Positions 40,866 to 50,578 of a stretch of DNA of 64,000 bases are shown in pieces. The stretch covers positions 1 to 64,000 of the forward strand of contig NZ_PSZE01000017.1 in the NCBI RefSeq assembly GCF_002933465.1, written 5' to 3'. Every line of letters starts with the position of its first letter. Positions within the stretch are counted from its first letter, which is position 1. The DNA comes from Nocardia nova. Its GTDB lineage: Bacteria > Actinomycetota > Actinomycetes > Mycobacteriales > Mycobacteriaceae. Made by a program: the position numbers and the translations under genes. The notes beneath the pieces were generated by a model. It ran no database searches, was not told the DNA's origin, and was given only the letters and a program-made list of their open reading frames with translations.

Positions 40866-41362
40866 CCCGCCTTCGCCAGGGTCGCCGCGGCCAGCTGCCG
40901 CACGGCCGAACAGGCTTGTGCCGCAGCCGGTTGCGACTCGTCGGCACGCCAGTCGACGAAATCCGCGGCACCGGAATCGACGGCGGCCTCACACCACTGC
41001 GGTGTGGAGAAGATCCGGCCGGTGTGGTCACCGATCCGCAGCGGCGCCACCTGGGCCGCGGGGTCGGTGACGTTATACGCGGCGATCGGACTGGCGCGGA
41101 ACCATTCGAAGGTCACCGAGGTGCCCGCGGCCGCCTCCCAGCGGCAGCGCAGCGGATTGGCCGATACCTGCTGTATGCCGGAAATCCCGGTTGCCGCAAC
41201 GACATCCGCATCGGTGGCGGACCCGCACTCGGCGACCGCCAGTGCCTGCGCGGAGACCGGCGCCGGGGCCGGACTCGTCGCTGCCGGTGTGGGCCCGGAC
41301 GCGCCGCATCCCGCCACCACCACAGCGGTGGCCACTGTGATCGCGGCGACTACCCATCTCAC
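40862..41362 (-). CDS. DUF3558-type lipoprotein
   Basis: 166 residues. The signal peptide ends in VVAGC. The mature domain shares the layout of the next gene: ECGSATDADVVAATG, LRCRWEAAAGTSVTFEWF, FSTPQWCEA and AQACSAVRQLA. Both proteins therefore carry one DUF3558 domain and may act together at the cell surface. The four-base overlap couples translation. No ligand or partner can be read from the sequence. Confidence 0.75.
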   Translation of the reverse strand: MRWVVAAITVATAVVVAGCGASGPTPAATSPAPAPVSAQALAVAECGSATDADVVAATGISGIQQVSANPLRCRWEAAAGTSVTFEWFRASPIAAYNVTDPAAQVAPLRIGDHTGRIFSTPQWCEAAVDSGAADFVDWRADESQPAAAQACSAVRQLAAATLAKAG

Positions 41363-41478
41363 GCCGATGAGCGTACGGGAAGATCGGCCCGGTCCCCCGT
41401 CGGCACGTACTCGCCGGATAGGCGAACACGGCGGCGGCCGGGCCGTCCACTACGAGCGGTGCTCGGTGATGAGACTGC

Positions 41479-42255
41479 TCAGCGATGTTCGAAGTTCGCC
41501 GCGCGCTTCTCCACGAAGGCGGTCATGCCCTCGGTCTGATCCTCGGTGGCGAACAGCGAGTGGAACACCCGGCGCTCGAAACGCAGGCCCTCGGCGAGGG
41601 TGCTTTCGTAGGACCGGTTCACCGCCTCCTTGGCGATCATCACCGACGGCAGCGACATGCCGGCGATGGTCTCGGCGACCTCCCGCGCGGTGGACAGCAG
41701 TTCCGCCGCCGGTACGACGCGGGCCACGAGTCCGGCGCGTTCGGCCTCCTCGGCGTCCATATTGCGGCCGGTGAGAATCAGATCCATGGCCTTGGCCTTG
41801 CCGACCGCACGGGTCAGGCGCTGTGAGCCGCCCATACCGGGAATCACGCCCAGTTTGATCTCCGGCTGGCCGAACTTCGCGGTGTCGGCGGCGATCAGGA
41901 TGTCACACATCATCGCCAGCTCGCACCCGCCGCCCAGGGCGTATCCGGCCACCGCCGCGACGATCGGCTTGCGGAATGCGCCGACCCGGTCCCAGCCCTG
42001 GAAGAAGTCGGCCAGGAACATGTCCATATAGGACTTGGACTGCATCTCCTTGATATCGGCGCCGGCGGCGAACGCCTTCTCCGAACCGGTCAGCACCACC
42101 GCGCCGATTCCCGCATCGGCCTCCACCTCGTCGAGCGCGGCGGTGATGTCGGTGAGCACCTGCGTATTCAACGCGTTGAGGGCCTTCGGCCGGTTCAGGG
42201 TGATCACCGCGACGCGTCCGGTGCGCTCCAACAGGATGGTCTCGAAGTCGGTCAC
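41479..42255 (-). CDS. enoyl-CoA hydratase (methacrylyl-CoA hydration)
   Basis: A 258-residue crotonase, the normal length. The oxyanion-hole segments are [12 protein letters not shown] and [14 protein letters not shown], and both catalytic Glu positions are kept (GGGCELAMM and [17 protein letters not shown]). It resembles EchA8-type short-chain hydratases. In this operon it would hydrate methacrylyl-CoA to 3-hydroxyisobutyryl-CoA in valine breakdown. GTG 42255 has GAGAGGG upstream; the longer frame is not family-like. Last gene of the operon, 16 bases after mmsB. Confidence 0.9.
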   Translation of the reverse strand: MTDFETILLERTGRVAVITLNRPKALNALNTQVLTDITAALDEVEADAGIGAVVLTGSEKAFAAGADIKEMQSKSYMDMFLADFFQGWDRVGAFRKPIVAAVAGYALGGGCELAMMCDILIAADTAKFGQPEIKLGVIPGMGGSQRLTRAVGKAKAMDLILTGRNMDAEEAERAGLVARVVPAAELLSTAREVAETIAGMSLPSVMIAKEAVNRSYESTLAEGLRFERRVFHSLFATEDQTEGMTAFVEKRAANFEHR

Positions 42256-42271
42256 TGTTTCCCTCTCTCGG

Positions 42272-43186
42272 CTACTCGCCGGAATCCTGGCCCGGCTCCG
42301 CGCCGGAACGGCGACGAATATCGGTGACGATAGCGGAGAAGTCCTTGTCTCCCGCCGACCGGTTGAACTGCTCGTAGATCTCGGCCGCCAGCAGACCGAA
42401 TCGTCCCTCGACACCGTTGTCGCGCAGGGCGTTCGCGGCCAGGCCGAGGTCCTTGTTCATCAGCGCGGTGGCGAATCCGGGCTGATAGTCGTTGTTGGCC
42501 GGGCTGGTCGGCACCGGGCCGGGCACCGGACAATAGGTGGTCAGCGACCAGCACTGGCCCGAGGCGGTGGAGACCACGTCGTAGAACTTGTCGTGGGTGA
42601 GGCCCAGCTTCTCGCCCAGCACGATCGCCTCGGACAGCCCGATCATCGAGATGCCCAGCATCATGTTGTTGCAGATCTTCGCGGCCTGACCCACGCCCGC
42701 GCCGCCGCAGTGCACGACCTTGCCGCCCATCACGTCCAGCACCGGCCGCGCCGCGGCGAAATCGTCGGCCTCGCCGCCGACCATGAAGGTCAACGTGCCG
42801 GCGGTGGCACCGCCCACACCACCGGACACCGGCGCGTCCAAGGCCCGATGTCCAGCTGCCACAACGACGTGCGCGGCGCGCTTGGCGTCGGCGACGTCGA
42901 TGGTGGAGCAGTCGATGAACAGGGTGCCGGGTTTGGCGGACGGCAGCACACTGTCGTAGACGTCGAGCACGATGCGGCCGTTGGGCAGCATGGTGATCAC
43001 GATCTCGGCCTCGGTCACGGCCGCCGCGGCGGTCTCGAATACCTCCGCCCCGTCGGCACGGGCCTGTTCCTGCGCGGCCGGCACCGGGTCGTAGGCCAGT
43101 ACCTGATATCCGGCACGCACCAGATTCGCCGCCATCGGGCCGCCCATATGCCCGAGGCCCAGAAAGGCCACCTTCGTCACGCTCAT
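42272..43186 (-). CDS. mmsB: 3-hydroxyisobutyrate dehydrogenase
   Basis: 304 residues. NAD-binding motif [15 protein letters not shown] at about 8-22, the substrate loop [22 protein letters not shown], and the catalytic Lys in [18 protein letters not shown]. It oxidises 3-hydroxyisobutyrate to methylmalonate semialdehyde in valine degradation. Its ATG shares one base with the stop of the hydrolase gene (TGATG), so translation is coupled. Confidence 0.93.
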   Translation of the reverse strand: MSVTKVAFLGLGHMGGPMAANLVRAGYQVLAYDPVPAAQEQARADGAEVFETAAAAVTEAEIVITMLPNGRIVLDVYDSVLPSAKPGTLFIDCSTIDVADAKRAAHVVVAAGHRALDAPVSGGVGGATAGTLTFMVGGEADDFAAARPVLDVMGGKVVHCGGAGVGQAAKICNNMMLGISMIGLSEAIVLGEKLGLTHDKFYDVVSTASGQCWSLTTYCPVPGPVPTSPANNDYQPGFATALMNKDLGLAANALRDNGVEGRFGLLAAEIYEQFNRSAGDKDFSAIVTDIRRRSGAEPGQDSGE

Positions 43187-44268
43187 CACTCCTGTGCTCC
43201 GCTCAGTCCGAGTTCCCGGTCGCCCAGATCGGCGAAATAGCTGTCCACCAGGGCATCCGACACCTCGGCGAGGGTGGCGGGCGACCACTGGGGATTGCGG
43301 TCCTTGTCGACCACCTGGGCACGGATGCCCTCGACCAGATCGTGCGTGGTCAACGCGGCCACAGAGACCCGGTACTCCTCATCGAGCGCCTGTTCCAGGT
43401 TCGCCGCCCCGCGGGCGTTGCGCAGGGAACGCAACGTCACCTTCAGTGCCACCGGCGATTTCGACAGCACATCGCCGGCTGCCTTGGCCGCCTCGGGGGC
43501 ATCGTGGCGCTGCAGCCGCGCGACGATCTCCTCGACCGTGTCGGCGCTGTAGCAGGCGTCGATCCATGACCGCTGCGCGGCCAGATCCGACACCGGCGCG
43601 GGCTGCGCGAAGGCCGCGATCGCGGCGTCGGCATCGGTGCGACGCAGCTGGGCCAGCAGATCCGGAATGCGTTCGGCGGGAACGAAATAGTCGGCGAACC
43701 CGGCCGCGATCGCATCTCCGGCGCCCATGCGCGCCGTCGTCAGCGCGATGTGGGTGCCCAGTTCACCCGGTGTGCGCGCGAGCAGAAAGGTCCCGCCCAC
43801 ATCGGGGATGAAGCCGATACCGGTCTCGGGCATGCCGACCATCGACCGCTCGGTCACGATGCGGCGATTGCCGTGAGCGGACAGTCCCACGCCGCCGCCC
43901 ATCACGATGCCGTCCATCACGGCCACATACGGTTTCGGGTAGTTGCCGATCACGGCGTTGAGGATGTACTCGTCACGCCAGAACCGGCCGCTCGGCGAAT
44001 CGGCGCTGTCGCGCCGTGAAACACCATGCGCCACCGCGTTTTTCGCGTCGTTGTGAATGGCGACGATATCGCCGCCCGCGCACAGCCCACGCTCCCCGGC
44101 GCCGGTCAGCACCACCGTGCGGACCTCGTCGTCGACGGCCCACTCGCGCAGGGTCGACAGAATCGCCAGCGCCATCGGGTGATTGAGCGCGTTGATGGCC
44201 TTGGGCCGGTTGAGCGTGATCAGACCCACGCCGTCGCGCTTGTCGAACAGTACTTCTGCTTCGGTCAT
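43186..44268 (-). CDS. 3-hydroxyisobutyryl-CoA hydrolase
   Basis: A 360-residue crotonase-fold thioesterase, longer than hydratases because of the C-terminal extension (from about 240, AQRSWIDACYSADTVEEIVARL). Residues AGGDIVAIHNDAKN, GIVMGGGVGLSAHG, and PETGIGFIPDVGGTFLLAR are typical of HIBCH. It frees 3-hydroxyisobutyrate from CoA. Start ATG 44268 has AAGGAAAG upstream. It is followed directly by mmsB, the next enzyme of the pathway. Confidence 0.92.
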   Translation of the reverse strand: MTEAEVLFDKRDGVGLITLNRPKAINALNHPMALAILSTLREWAVDDEVRTVVLTGAGERGLCAGGDIVAIHNDAKNAVAHGVSRRDSADSPSGRFWRDEYILNAVIGNYPKPYVAVMDGIVMGGGVGLSAHGNRRIVTERSMVGMPETGIGFIPDVGGTFLLARTPGELGTHIALTTARMGAGDAIAAGFADYFVPAERIPDLLAQLRRTDADAAIAAFAQPAPVSDLAAQRSWIDACYSADTVEEIVARLQRHDAPEAAKAAGDVLSKSPVALKVTLRSLRNARGAANLEQALDEEYRVSVAALTTHDLVEGIRAQVVDKDRNPQWSPATLAEVSDALVDSYFADLGDRELGLSGAQE

Positions 44269-44350
44269 ATCTTTCCTTACGCCGTATCCACTCGGCATGA
44301 GCGGGCGCCCTCCGTGGTTAGGCACACTGCCTCCTCCGGGTGCTGACCGC

Positions 44351-45490
44351 TCATGCCGCGCCGACCACCGAGCGGGCCACGACGACCCGCATGATCTCGT
44401 TGGTTCCCTCGAGGATCTGGTGCACGCGCAGGTCGCGCACGATCTTCTCGATTCCGTACTCGGCCAGATAGCCGTAGCCGCCGTGCAATTGCAGAGCCTT
44501 GTTGGCCACCTCGAATCCGGCATCGGTGGCGAAGCGCTTGGCCATCGCGCACAACTCCACCTTGTCGGCGGCATCGGCGTCCAGGGCCGCCGCGGCCCGC
44601 CACAGCAGGGTCCGCGCCGCCTCCAGCGAGGTGCGCATATCCGCGAGGTCGAACTGCAGTGCCGCGTTGTCGAGCAGCCGCGCCCCGAATGCCTTGCGCT
44701 GGGCCATATATGCCACGGTCCGGTCCAGCGCGGTCTGGCCGCCGCCGAGGGAGCAGGCCGCGATGTTGAGCCGGCCGCCGTTGAGACCGTTCATCGCGAT
44801 GCGGAATCCGTTGCCTTCGCCGCCGAGCAGATTGGCGGCCGGCACCCGGGCATCGTCGAGGATGACCTGCCGGGTCGGCTGGGCGTTCCAGCCCATCTTC
44901 TTCTCGTTGGCGCCGAAGGATAGACCGGGTGTATCCGCGGGCACGATGAACGCCGAGATGCCGCGGGCGCCGGCGTCGTCGGTCCGTGCCATCAGGACAT
45001 ACACATCGGTGCTGCCCGCACCGGAAATGAACTGCTTGACCCCGGTGAGCAGATAGTCGTCGCCGTCGCGAACGGCCCTGGTGCTCAGGGCCGCCGCGTC
45101 CGAGCCGACGCCCGGTTCGGTGAGCGCATAGCTGGCCAGCAGATCCATCGAGGTCAGCCCCGGTAGCCACCGATTGCGCTGGGCCTCGGTGCCGTAACTG
45201 TCGATCATCCACGCGGCCATGTTGTGGATGGAGATGTAGGCCGCGATCGCCGGGCAGCCGGTGGCGAGCTGTTCGAAGATCCGCACCGCGTCCACCCGGC
45301 GCAGTCCGGAACCGCCGACATCCTCGCCGACGTAGATGCCGCCCATGCCGAGCGAGCCGGCCTTGCGCAGCACGTCGACCGGAAAGTGCTTGCGCTCGTC
45401 CCATTCCAAGGCGTTCGGGGCGAGCAGGTCGTCGGCGAAACCGCGCGCGGTGTCCACGATCGCCTGTTCGTCCTCGTCGAGTACGAACAT
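44351..45490 (-). CDS. acyl-CoA dehydrogenase (isobutyryl-CoA type)
   Basis: 379 residues. FAD enzyme with the signatures YALTEPGVGSDAAAL and QFISGAGSTDVYVLMART, a C-terminal helical domain, and the catalytic Glu in LEGTNEIMRVVVARS. The context (mmsA, hydrolase, mmsB, hydratase) indicates isobutyryl-CoA as substrate, yielding methacrylyl-CoA, though short-branched-chain enzymes overlap in specificity. It starts 3 bases after the mmsA stop. Confidence 0.92.
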   Translation of the reverse strand: MFVLDEDEQAIVDTARGFADDLLAPNALEWDERKHFPVDVLRKAGSLGMGGIYVGEDVGGSGLRRVDAVRIFEQLATGCPAIAAYISIHNMAAWMIDSYGTEAQRNRWLPGLTSMDLLASYALTEPGVGSDAAALSTRAVRDGDDYLLTGVKQFISGAGSTDVYVLMARTDDAGARGISAFIVPADTPGLSFGANEKKMGWNAQPTRQVILDDARVPAANLLGGEGNGFRIAMNGLNGGRLNIAACSLGGGQTALDRTVAYMAQRKAFGARLLDNAALQFDLADMRTSLEAARTLLWRAAAALDADAADKVELCAMAKRFATDAGFEVANKALQLHGGYGYLAEYGIEKIVRDLRVHQILEGTNEIMRVVVARSVVGAA

Positions 45491-45493
45491 CGG

Positions 45494-47014
45494 TCAGTCC
45501 ATCGTCGGGATGACGAAGTGATCGGCACCCGCCCCCGCAGCCGGTTCGGTCCGCAGGCCCTGCGGCCAGCGCTGGGTGACCGTCTTGGTCTTGGTGTAGA
45601 AGCGGATCGAGTCGGGACCGTGCTGGTTCAGGTCACCGAAACCGGACGCCTTCCAGCCGCCGAAGGTGTGGTAGGCGATCGGCACCGGAATCGGAACGTT
45701 GACGCCGACCATGCCGACCTGCACGCGCGTGGCGAAATCGCGGGCGGTGTCGCCGTCGCGGGTGAAGATCGCGACGCCGTTGCCGAATTCGTGCTCGCTC
45801 GGCAGCCGCAGCGCCTCCTCGTAATCGGCGGCGCGCACGATCGCGACCACCGGACCGAAGATCTCCTCCTTGTAGATCCGCATCTGCGGAGTGACCCTAT
45901 CGAAAAGCGTTGCGCCGACGAAGAATCCGTCCTCGGCGCCCGCGACCTTCAGCCCCCGACCGTCGACCACCAGCTCGGCACCCTCGTCGACACCGATTTG
46001 AACGTAGTTGTTCACCCGGTCCACTCCGTCGCGGCCGACCAGCGGCCCGAAGTCCGCGCCCGGATCGTCCGAGCGACCGACATTCAGCTTGCCGATGCGC
46101 TCGACGAGCTTGGCGCGCAAGCGATCCGCGGTCTCCTCGCCGACCGGCACCGCCACCGAGATGGCCATACAGCGTTCGCCCGCCGAGCCGTAGCCGGCGC
46201 CGATCAGCTGGTCGGCGACATCGTCGAGATCGGCGTCCGGCATGACGATCGCGTGGTTCTTGGCGCCGCCGAAGCACTGGGCGCGCTTGCCGTTCGCGGT
46301 GGCGGTTTCGTAGATGTACTGCGCGATCGGGGTGGAGCCGACGAAGCCGACGGCCTTGATCCGCTCGTCGTTCAGCAGCGTGTCGACCGCCTGCTTGTCG
46401 CCGTTGACGACGTTGAACACACCGGCCGGCAGCCCGGCCTCGCCGAACAGTTCGGCCAGCCGCAGCGGGACCGAGGGGTCGCGCTCGGACGGCTTGAGCA
46501 CGAACGCGTTACCGCAGGCCAGCGCCGGTCCGGCCTTCCACAGCGGAATCATGGCCGGAAAGTTGAAGGGGGTGATGCCGGCGACCACACCGAGCGGCTG
46601 CCGCATCGAATACACGTCGATCCCGGTGCCCGCGCTCTCGGTGTACTCCCCCTTGAGCAGATGCGGAATCCCGATCGCGAATTCGATCACCTCGAGCCCG
46701 CGCTGGATATCGCCCTTGGCGTCGGGAATGGTCTTGCCGTGTTCGCTCGACAGCAGCGCGGCCAGTGAATCCATCTCGTCCTGGACCAGAGCGACGAACT
46801 TCATCAGCACCCGGGCCCGCTTCTGCGGATTGAACGCGGCCCACGTGCGCTGCGCCTCGGCCGCATTCGCGATGGCCGCCTCGACCTCGGACACACTGGC
46901 CAGCGGCACCCGCGCCTGGACCTGGCCCGTGCTGGGGTCGTAGACGTCGCCGAACTTGCCGGAGGTGCCGGCCACATGCTTGCCGGCGATGAAATGTGTC
47001 AGTTCCCGAACCAT
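45494..47014 (-). CDS. mmsA: methylmalonate-semialdehyde dehydrogenase (acylating)
   Basis: 506 residues. An aldehyde dehydrogenase with ITPFNFPAMIPLWK near 147-160, the GFVGSTPIAQYIYE loop, and catalytic Cys282 in GSAGERCMAIS. The CoA-acylating MmsA group converts methylmalonate semialdehyde to propionyl-CoA. First gene of a five-gene valine operon and divergent from icmF, with a palindrome in the 210-base gap. Confidence 0.94.
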   Translation of the reverse strand: MVRELTHFIAGKHVAGTSGKFGDVYDPSTGQVQARVPLASVSEVEAAIANAAEAQRTWAAFNPQKRARVLMKFVALVQDEMDSLAALLSSEHGKTIPDAKGDIQRGLEVIEFAIGIPHLLKGEYTESAGTGIDVYSMRQPLGVVAGITPFNFPAMIPLWKAGPALACGNAFVLKPSERDPSVPLRLAELFGEAGLPAGVFNVVNGDKQAVDTLLNDERIKAVGFVGSTPIAQYIYETATANGKRAQCFGGAKNHAIVMPDADLDDVADQLIGAGYGSAGERCMAISVAVPVGEETADRLRAKLVERIGKLNVGRSDDPGADFGPLVGRDGVDRVNNYVQIGVDEGAELVVDGRGLKVAGAEDGFFVGATLFDRVTPQMRIYKEEIFGPVVAIVRAADYEEALRLPSEHEFGNGVAIFTRDGDTARDFATRVQVGMVGVNVPIPVPIAYHTFGGWKASGFGDLNQHGPDSIRFYTKTKTVTQRWPQGLRTEPAAGAGADHFVIPTMD

Positions 47015-47076
47015 GCCTCTGCGTCCTCGATGTCGACGGTGGTGGAGTGTGCGCCAAATCTACGGCCATCCTATAG

Positions 47077-47088
47077 TTGGACATCCAA
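47077..47088. promoter_or_regulatory. palindrome TTGGA-CA-TCCAA between mmsA and icmF
   Basis: Perfect 5-2-5 dyad in an AT-rich patch. On the minus strand it is directly followed by CTATAGG, which contains a TATAGG -10-like hexamer, so a bound regulator could block mmsA transcription. The same site could serve the divergent icmF gene. Confidence 0.5.
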
Positions 47089-47224
47089 GTATTAGAAACC
47101 ATGTGATTTTTGCCACCAATGGCGCCGTGGTTCGTATCACAGTACAGTTGATTTGACGTCCTACTATCGGGACGCCAAGCGTAGGCGCCCGGCGGTTCCG
47201 CGCCGGCCTCTGGTGGAGGATTAC

Positions 47225-50200
47225 ATGGCCGACCTGCACGTTCCGGTCCATCCCGTCCGTTTCGTCACCTCCGCGGCCCTGTTCGACGGCCACGACGCGG
47301 CGATCAACATCATGCGGCGCATCCTGCAGTCACAAGGCGCCGAGGTGATCCATCTGGGCCACAACCGAGCGGTCCACGAGGTGGTCGACGCGGTGCTGAC
47401 CGAGGATGTCCAGGGTGTGGCCGTCAGTTCGTATCAGGGCGGGCACGTCGAATACTTCGAATATCTGGCGACCGCGCTGCGCGAGGCCGGGGCGGGGCAC
47501 GTCAAGATCTTCGGTGGCGGCGGCGGCGTGATCGTCGCGGAGGAGATCGAACGGCTGGCGGCGGCCGGAGTGCGGATCTTCTCCCCCGAGGACGGCCAGC
47601 GACTCGGCCTGCCCGGCATGATCAACGAACTCGTCCGGGCCTGCGATGTGGATCTGTCGACCGAACCGGCCGCCATCGAGGCGGTGCTGGCGGGTGAGCG
47701 ATATGCGTTGGCGCGCACCATGACCTGCCTGCAGGCCGATGCGCTGCCCGCCGCGGATCTGGACGAACTGCGGGCCGCGGCCGCCGGCCGGACCGTGCCG
47801 GTCCTCGGCATCACCGGCACCGGCGGATCCGGAAAGTCCTCGCTCACAGACGAACTCGTGCGGCGGTTGCGCACCGACCAGCAGGACAAATTGCGGGTGG
47901 CGATCCTCGCCGTCGACCCGACCCGGCGCCGCGGCGGCGGCGCACTGCTGGGTGACCGCATCCGGATGAACTCGCTCGACAGCGAACACGTCTACTTCCG
48001 CTCACTGGCCACCCGTGGCGCGCACGAATTGCCGACCAATATCGACGCGATGATCCTGGCCTGCAAGGCGGCCGGATTCGATCTGGTGATTCTCGAGACC
48101 CCGGGCATCGGCCAGGGTGATGCCGCGATCATCGACCACGTCGACATCTCGATGTATGTGATGACGCCGGAGTTCGGCGCCGCCTCCCAGCTCGAGAAGA
48201 TCGACATGCTCGATTTCGCCGATGTGGTGGCGATCAACAAGTTCGAGCGCCGCGGCGCCGAGGATGCGCTGCGGGACGTCTCGCGCCAGCTCGTGCGCAA
48301 CCGCGAGGCGTTCGAGTCGGCGCCGGAGGATATGCCGGTATTCGGCACCAGCGCGGCGACATTCAACGACGACGGGGTCACCGCGCTCTATCAGCATCTG
48401 GCCGGGCTGCTCGGTGCGCGCGGCCTGCCGCTGGAGACCGGGGTGCTGCCCCGGGTCGACACCCGCGCCTCCACCCGATTCGCGCAGATCATCCCGCCGG
48501 GGCGGGTGCGATACCTGGCCGAGATCGCCGAGACCGTCCGTGATTACCACGCCGAGACCCGGCGGCAGGTGGCTGCGGCCCAGCGGGTGCAGCGCCTCGA
48601 ACAGGTACTGGCGGAACTGCCGGCGGGAGCCACCGACGATCCGGCCGGCACGGAACTCTCGGCGGCGGAGGATCTTTCGGCTGCACGTCGAACGGTGTCC
48701 GGATTGCTCGCGCGGGCGAGCGGGGAACTCAGCCCCGGATCCGCCGCGCTGCTGCGGGATTGGCCCGCCACCGTGGAGTCGTATCGCGGCGAGGAACAGG
48801 TGGTCCGGGTCCGCGACCGCGAGATTCGCACCCCGCTGCGGCGGACCACGTTGTCGGACAACTCGATACCGCGCGTGGCGCTGCCGCGCTTCACCGATCA
48901 CGGCGAGCTGCTGCGCTTCCTGCGCTCGGAGAATCTGCCGGGGCGGTTCCCGTTCACCGGCGGCGTGTTCGCGTTCAAGCGCGACAACGAGGATCCGGCC
49001 CGCATGTTCGCCGGCGAGGGCGATCCGTTCCGCACGAACCGGCGGTTCAAGGTGCTCTCGGAACACGCCGAGGCCAAACGCCTGTCCACCGCCTTCGACT
49101 CGGTGACCCTCTACGGCCACGATCCGGCCCCGCGACCCGACATCTACGGAAAAGTCGGCACCTCGGGGGTTTCCATCGCCACCGTCGACGATATGAACGC
49201 CCTCTACGACGGCTTCGACCTCAGCGCACCGAGCACCTCGGTCTCGATGACCATCAACGGTCCGGCGCCGACGATTCTCGCCTTCTTCCTCAACACCGCG
49301 ATAGACCAAGCGCTGCAACGATTTCGGGAGGACAACGGACGCGAGCCGAGCAGCGACGAGGCCGCGGAGCTCCGGGCCAGCACCCTCGCCACGGTACGCG
49401 GCACCGTACAGGCCGATATCCTCAAGGAGGATCAGGGACAGAACACCTGCATCTTCTCCACCGAATTCAGTTTGCGCATGATGGCCGATATCCAGGAATG
49501 GTTCGTCCGCAACGGCGTGCGCAACTTCTACTCGGTGTCGATTTCCGGCTATCACATCGCCGAGGCCGGCGCGAATCCGATCAGTCAGCTGGCGTTCACC
49601 CTGGCCAACGGATTCACCTATGTCGAGGCCTATCTGGCGCGTGGCATGGCCATCGACGATTTCGCACCGAATCTGTCGTTCTTCTTCTCCAACGGCATGG
49701 ACCCGGAGTATTCGGTGATCGGGCGGGTGGCCCGGCGGATCTGGGCGATCACCATGCGCGACAAGTACGGCGCCAACGACCGCTCGCAGAAGTTGAAGTA
49801 CCACATTCAGACCTCCGGGCGTTCGCTGCACGCCCAGGAAATGAACTTCAACGATATCCGCACCACCCTGCAGGCGTTGATCGCCATCTACGACAACTGC
49901 AACAGCCTGCACACCAATGCCTACGACGAGGCGGTGACCACCCCGACCGAGGAATCGGTGCGACGCGCCCTGGCCATCCAGTTGATCATCAACAAGGAAT
50001 GGGGCCTGGCGATGAACGAGAATCCGCTGCAGGGCAGTTTCGTCATCGACGAACTGACCGACCTGGTGGAGGAGGCGGTGCTCGCCGAATTCGAGCGGAT
50101 CAGCGAACGCGGCGGGGTGCTGGGCGCGATGGAGACCGGATATCAGCGCGGGCGCATCCAGGATGAATCGATGCGCTACGAACATCGCAAGCACGACGGC

Positions 50201-50494
50201 ACGCTGCCCATCATCGGGGTGAACACGTTCCGCAATCCGAACGGGGAAACCCATCAGGTGCTGGAACTGGCCCGCGGCACCGAGGCCGAGAAACAATCGC
50301 AGCTGCGCCGCACCGAGGAATTCGTCACCGCGCATCGCGAGCCGGCGCAGGCGGCCCTGGCCCGGCTCGAGGCCGCCGCACGCAGCGACGACAACGTCTT
50401 CGACGTGCTGATGGACGCCGCGCGGGTATGCACGCTGCAGCAGATCACCGACTGTTTCTTCACCGTCGGCGGGCAATACCGCCGCAATGTGTGA
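47225..50494 (+). CDS. icmF: fused isobutyryl-CoA mutase (IcmF)
   Basis: 1089 residues in one chain. N-terminal B12-binding domain with FDGHDAAINIMRRILQ, where His23 is the lower cobalt ligand; central MeaI-type G-protein chaperone with P-loop GTGGSGKS at 198-205; C-terminal TIM-barrel mutase domain from about 570 (FPFTGGVFAFKRDNEDPARMF). It interconverts isobutyryl-CoA and n-butyryl-CoA using adenosylcobalamin. Divergent from the valine operon, it links isobutyryl-CoA to butyrate metabolism. ATG 47225 has TGGAGGA upstream. The long minus-strand frame at 48002-51463 is a shadow. Confidence 0.95.
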   Translation: MADLHVPVHPVRFVTSAALFDGHDAAINIMRRILQSQGAEVIHLGHNRAVHEVVDAVLTEDVQGVAVSSYQGGHVEYFEYLATALREAGAGHVKIFGGGGGVIVAEEIERLAAAGVRIFSPEDGQRLGLPGMINELVRACDVDLSTEPAAIEAVLAGERYALARTMTCLQADALPAADLDELRAAAAGRTVPVLGITGTGGSGKSSLTDELVRRLRTDQQDKLRVAILAVDPTRRRGGGALLGDRIRMNSLDSEHVYFRSLATRGAHELPTNIDAMILACKAAGFDLVILETPGIGQGDAAIIDHVDISMYVMTPEFGAASQLEKIDMLDFADVVAINKFERRGAEDALRDVSRQLVRNREAFESAPEDMPVFGTSAATFNDDGVTALYQHLAGLLGARGLPLETGVLPRVDTRASTRFAQIIPPGRVRYLAEIAETVRDYHAETRRQVAAAQRVQRLEQVLAELPAGATDDPAGTELSAAEDLSAARRTVSGLLARASGELSPGSAALLRDWPATVESYRGEEQVVRVRDREIRTPLRRTTLSDNSIPRVALPRFTDHGELLRFLRSENLPGRFPFTGGVFAFKRDNEDPARMFAGEGDPFRTNRRFKVLSEHAEAKRLSTAFDSVTLYGHDPAPRPDIYGKVGTSGVSIATVDDMNALYDGFDLSAPSTSVSMTINGPAPTILAFFLNTAIDQALQRFREDNGREPSSDEAAELRASTLATVRGTVQADILKEDQGQNTCIFSTEFSLRMMADIQEWFVRNGVRNFYSVSISGYHIAEAGANPISQLAFTLANGFTYVEAYLARGMAIDDFAPNLSFFFSNGMDPEYSVIGRVARRIWAITMRDKYGANDRSQKLKYHIQTSGRSLHAQEMNFNDIRTTLQALIAIYDNCNSLHTNAYDEAVTTPTEESVRRALAIQLIINKEWGLAMNENPLQGSFVIDELTDLVEEAVLAEFERISERGGVLGAMETGYQRGRIQDESMRYEHRKHDGTLPIIGVNTFRNPNGETHQVLELARGTEAEKQSQLRRTEEFVTAHREPAQAALARLEAAARSDDNVFDVLMDAARVCTLQQITDCFFTVGGQYRRNV

Positions 50495-50578
50495 CAAGGG
50501 TTCGGATGTGGCCCGCCGGTGTGTGCGGCCGTGTGACAATGCCGGAGAGCGGACAGTCGAACGCGACGGAAGGGCGCC

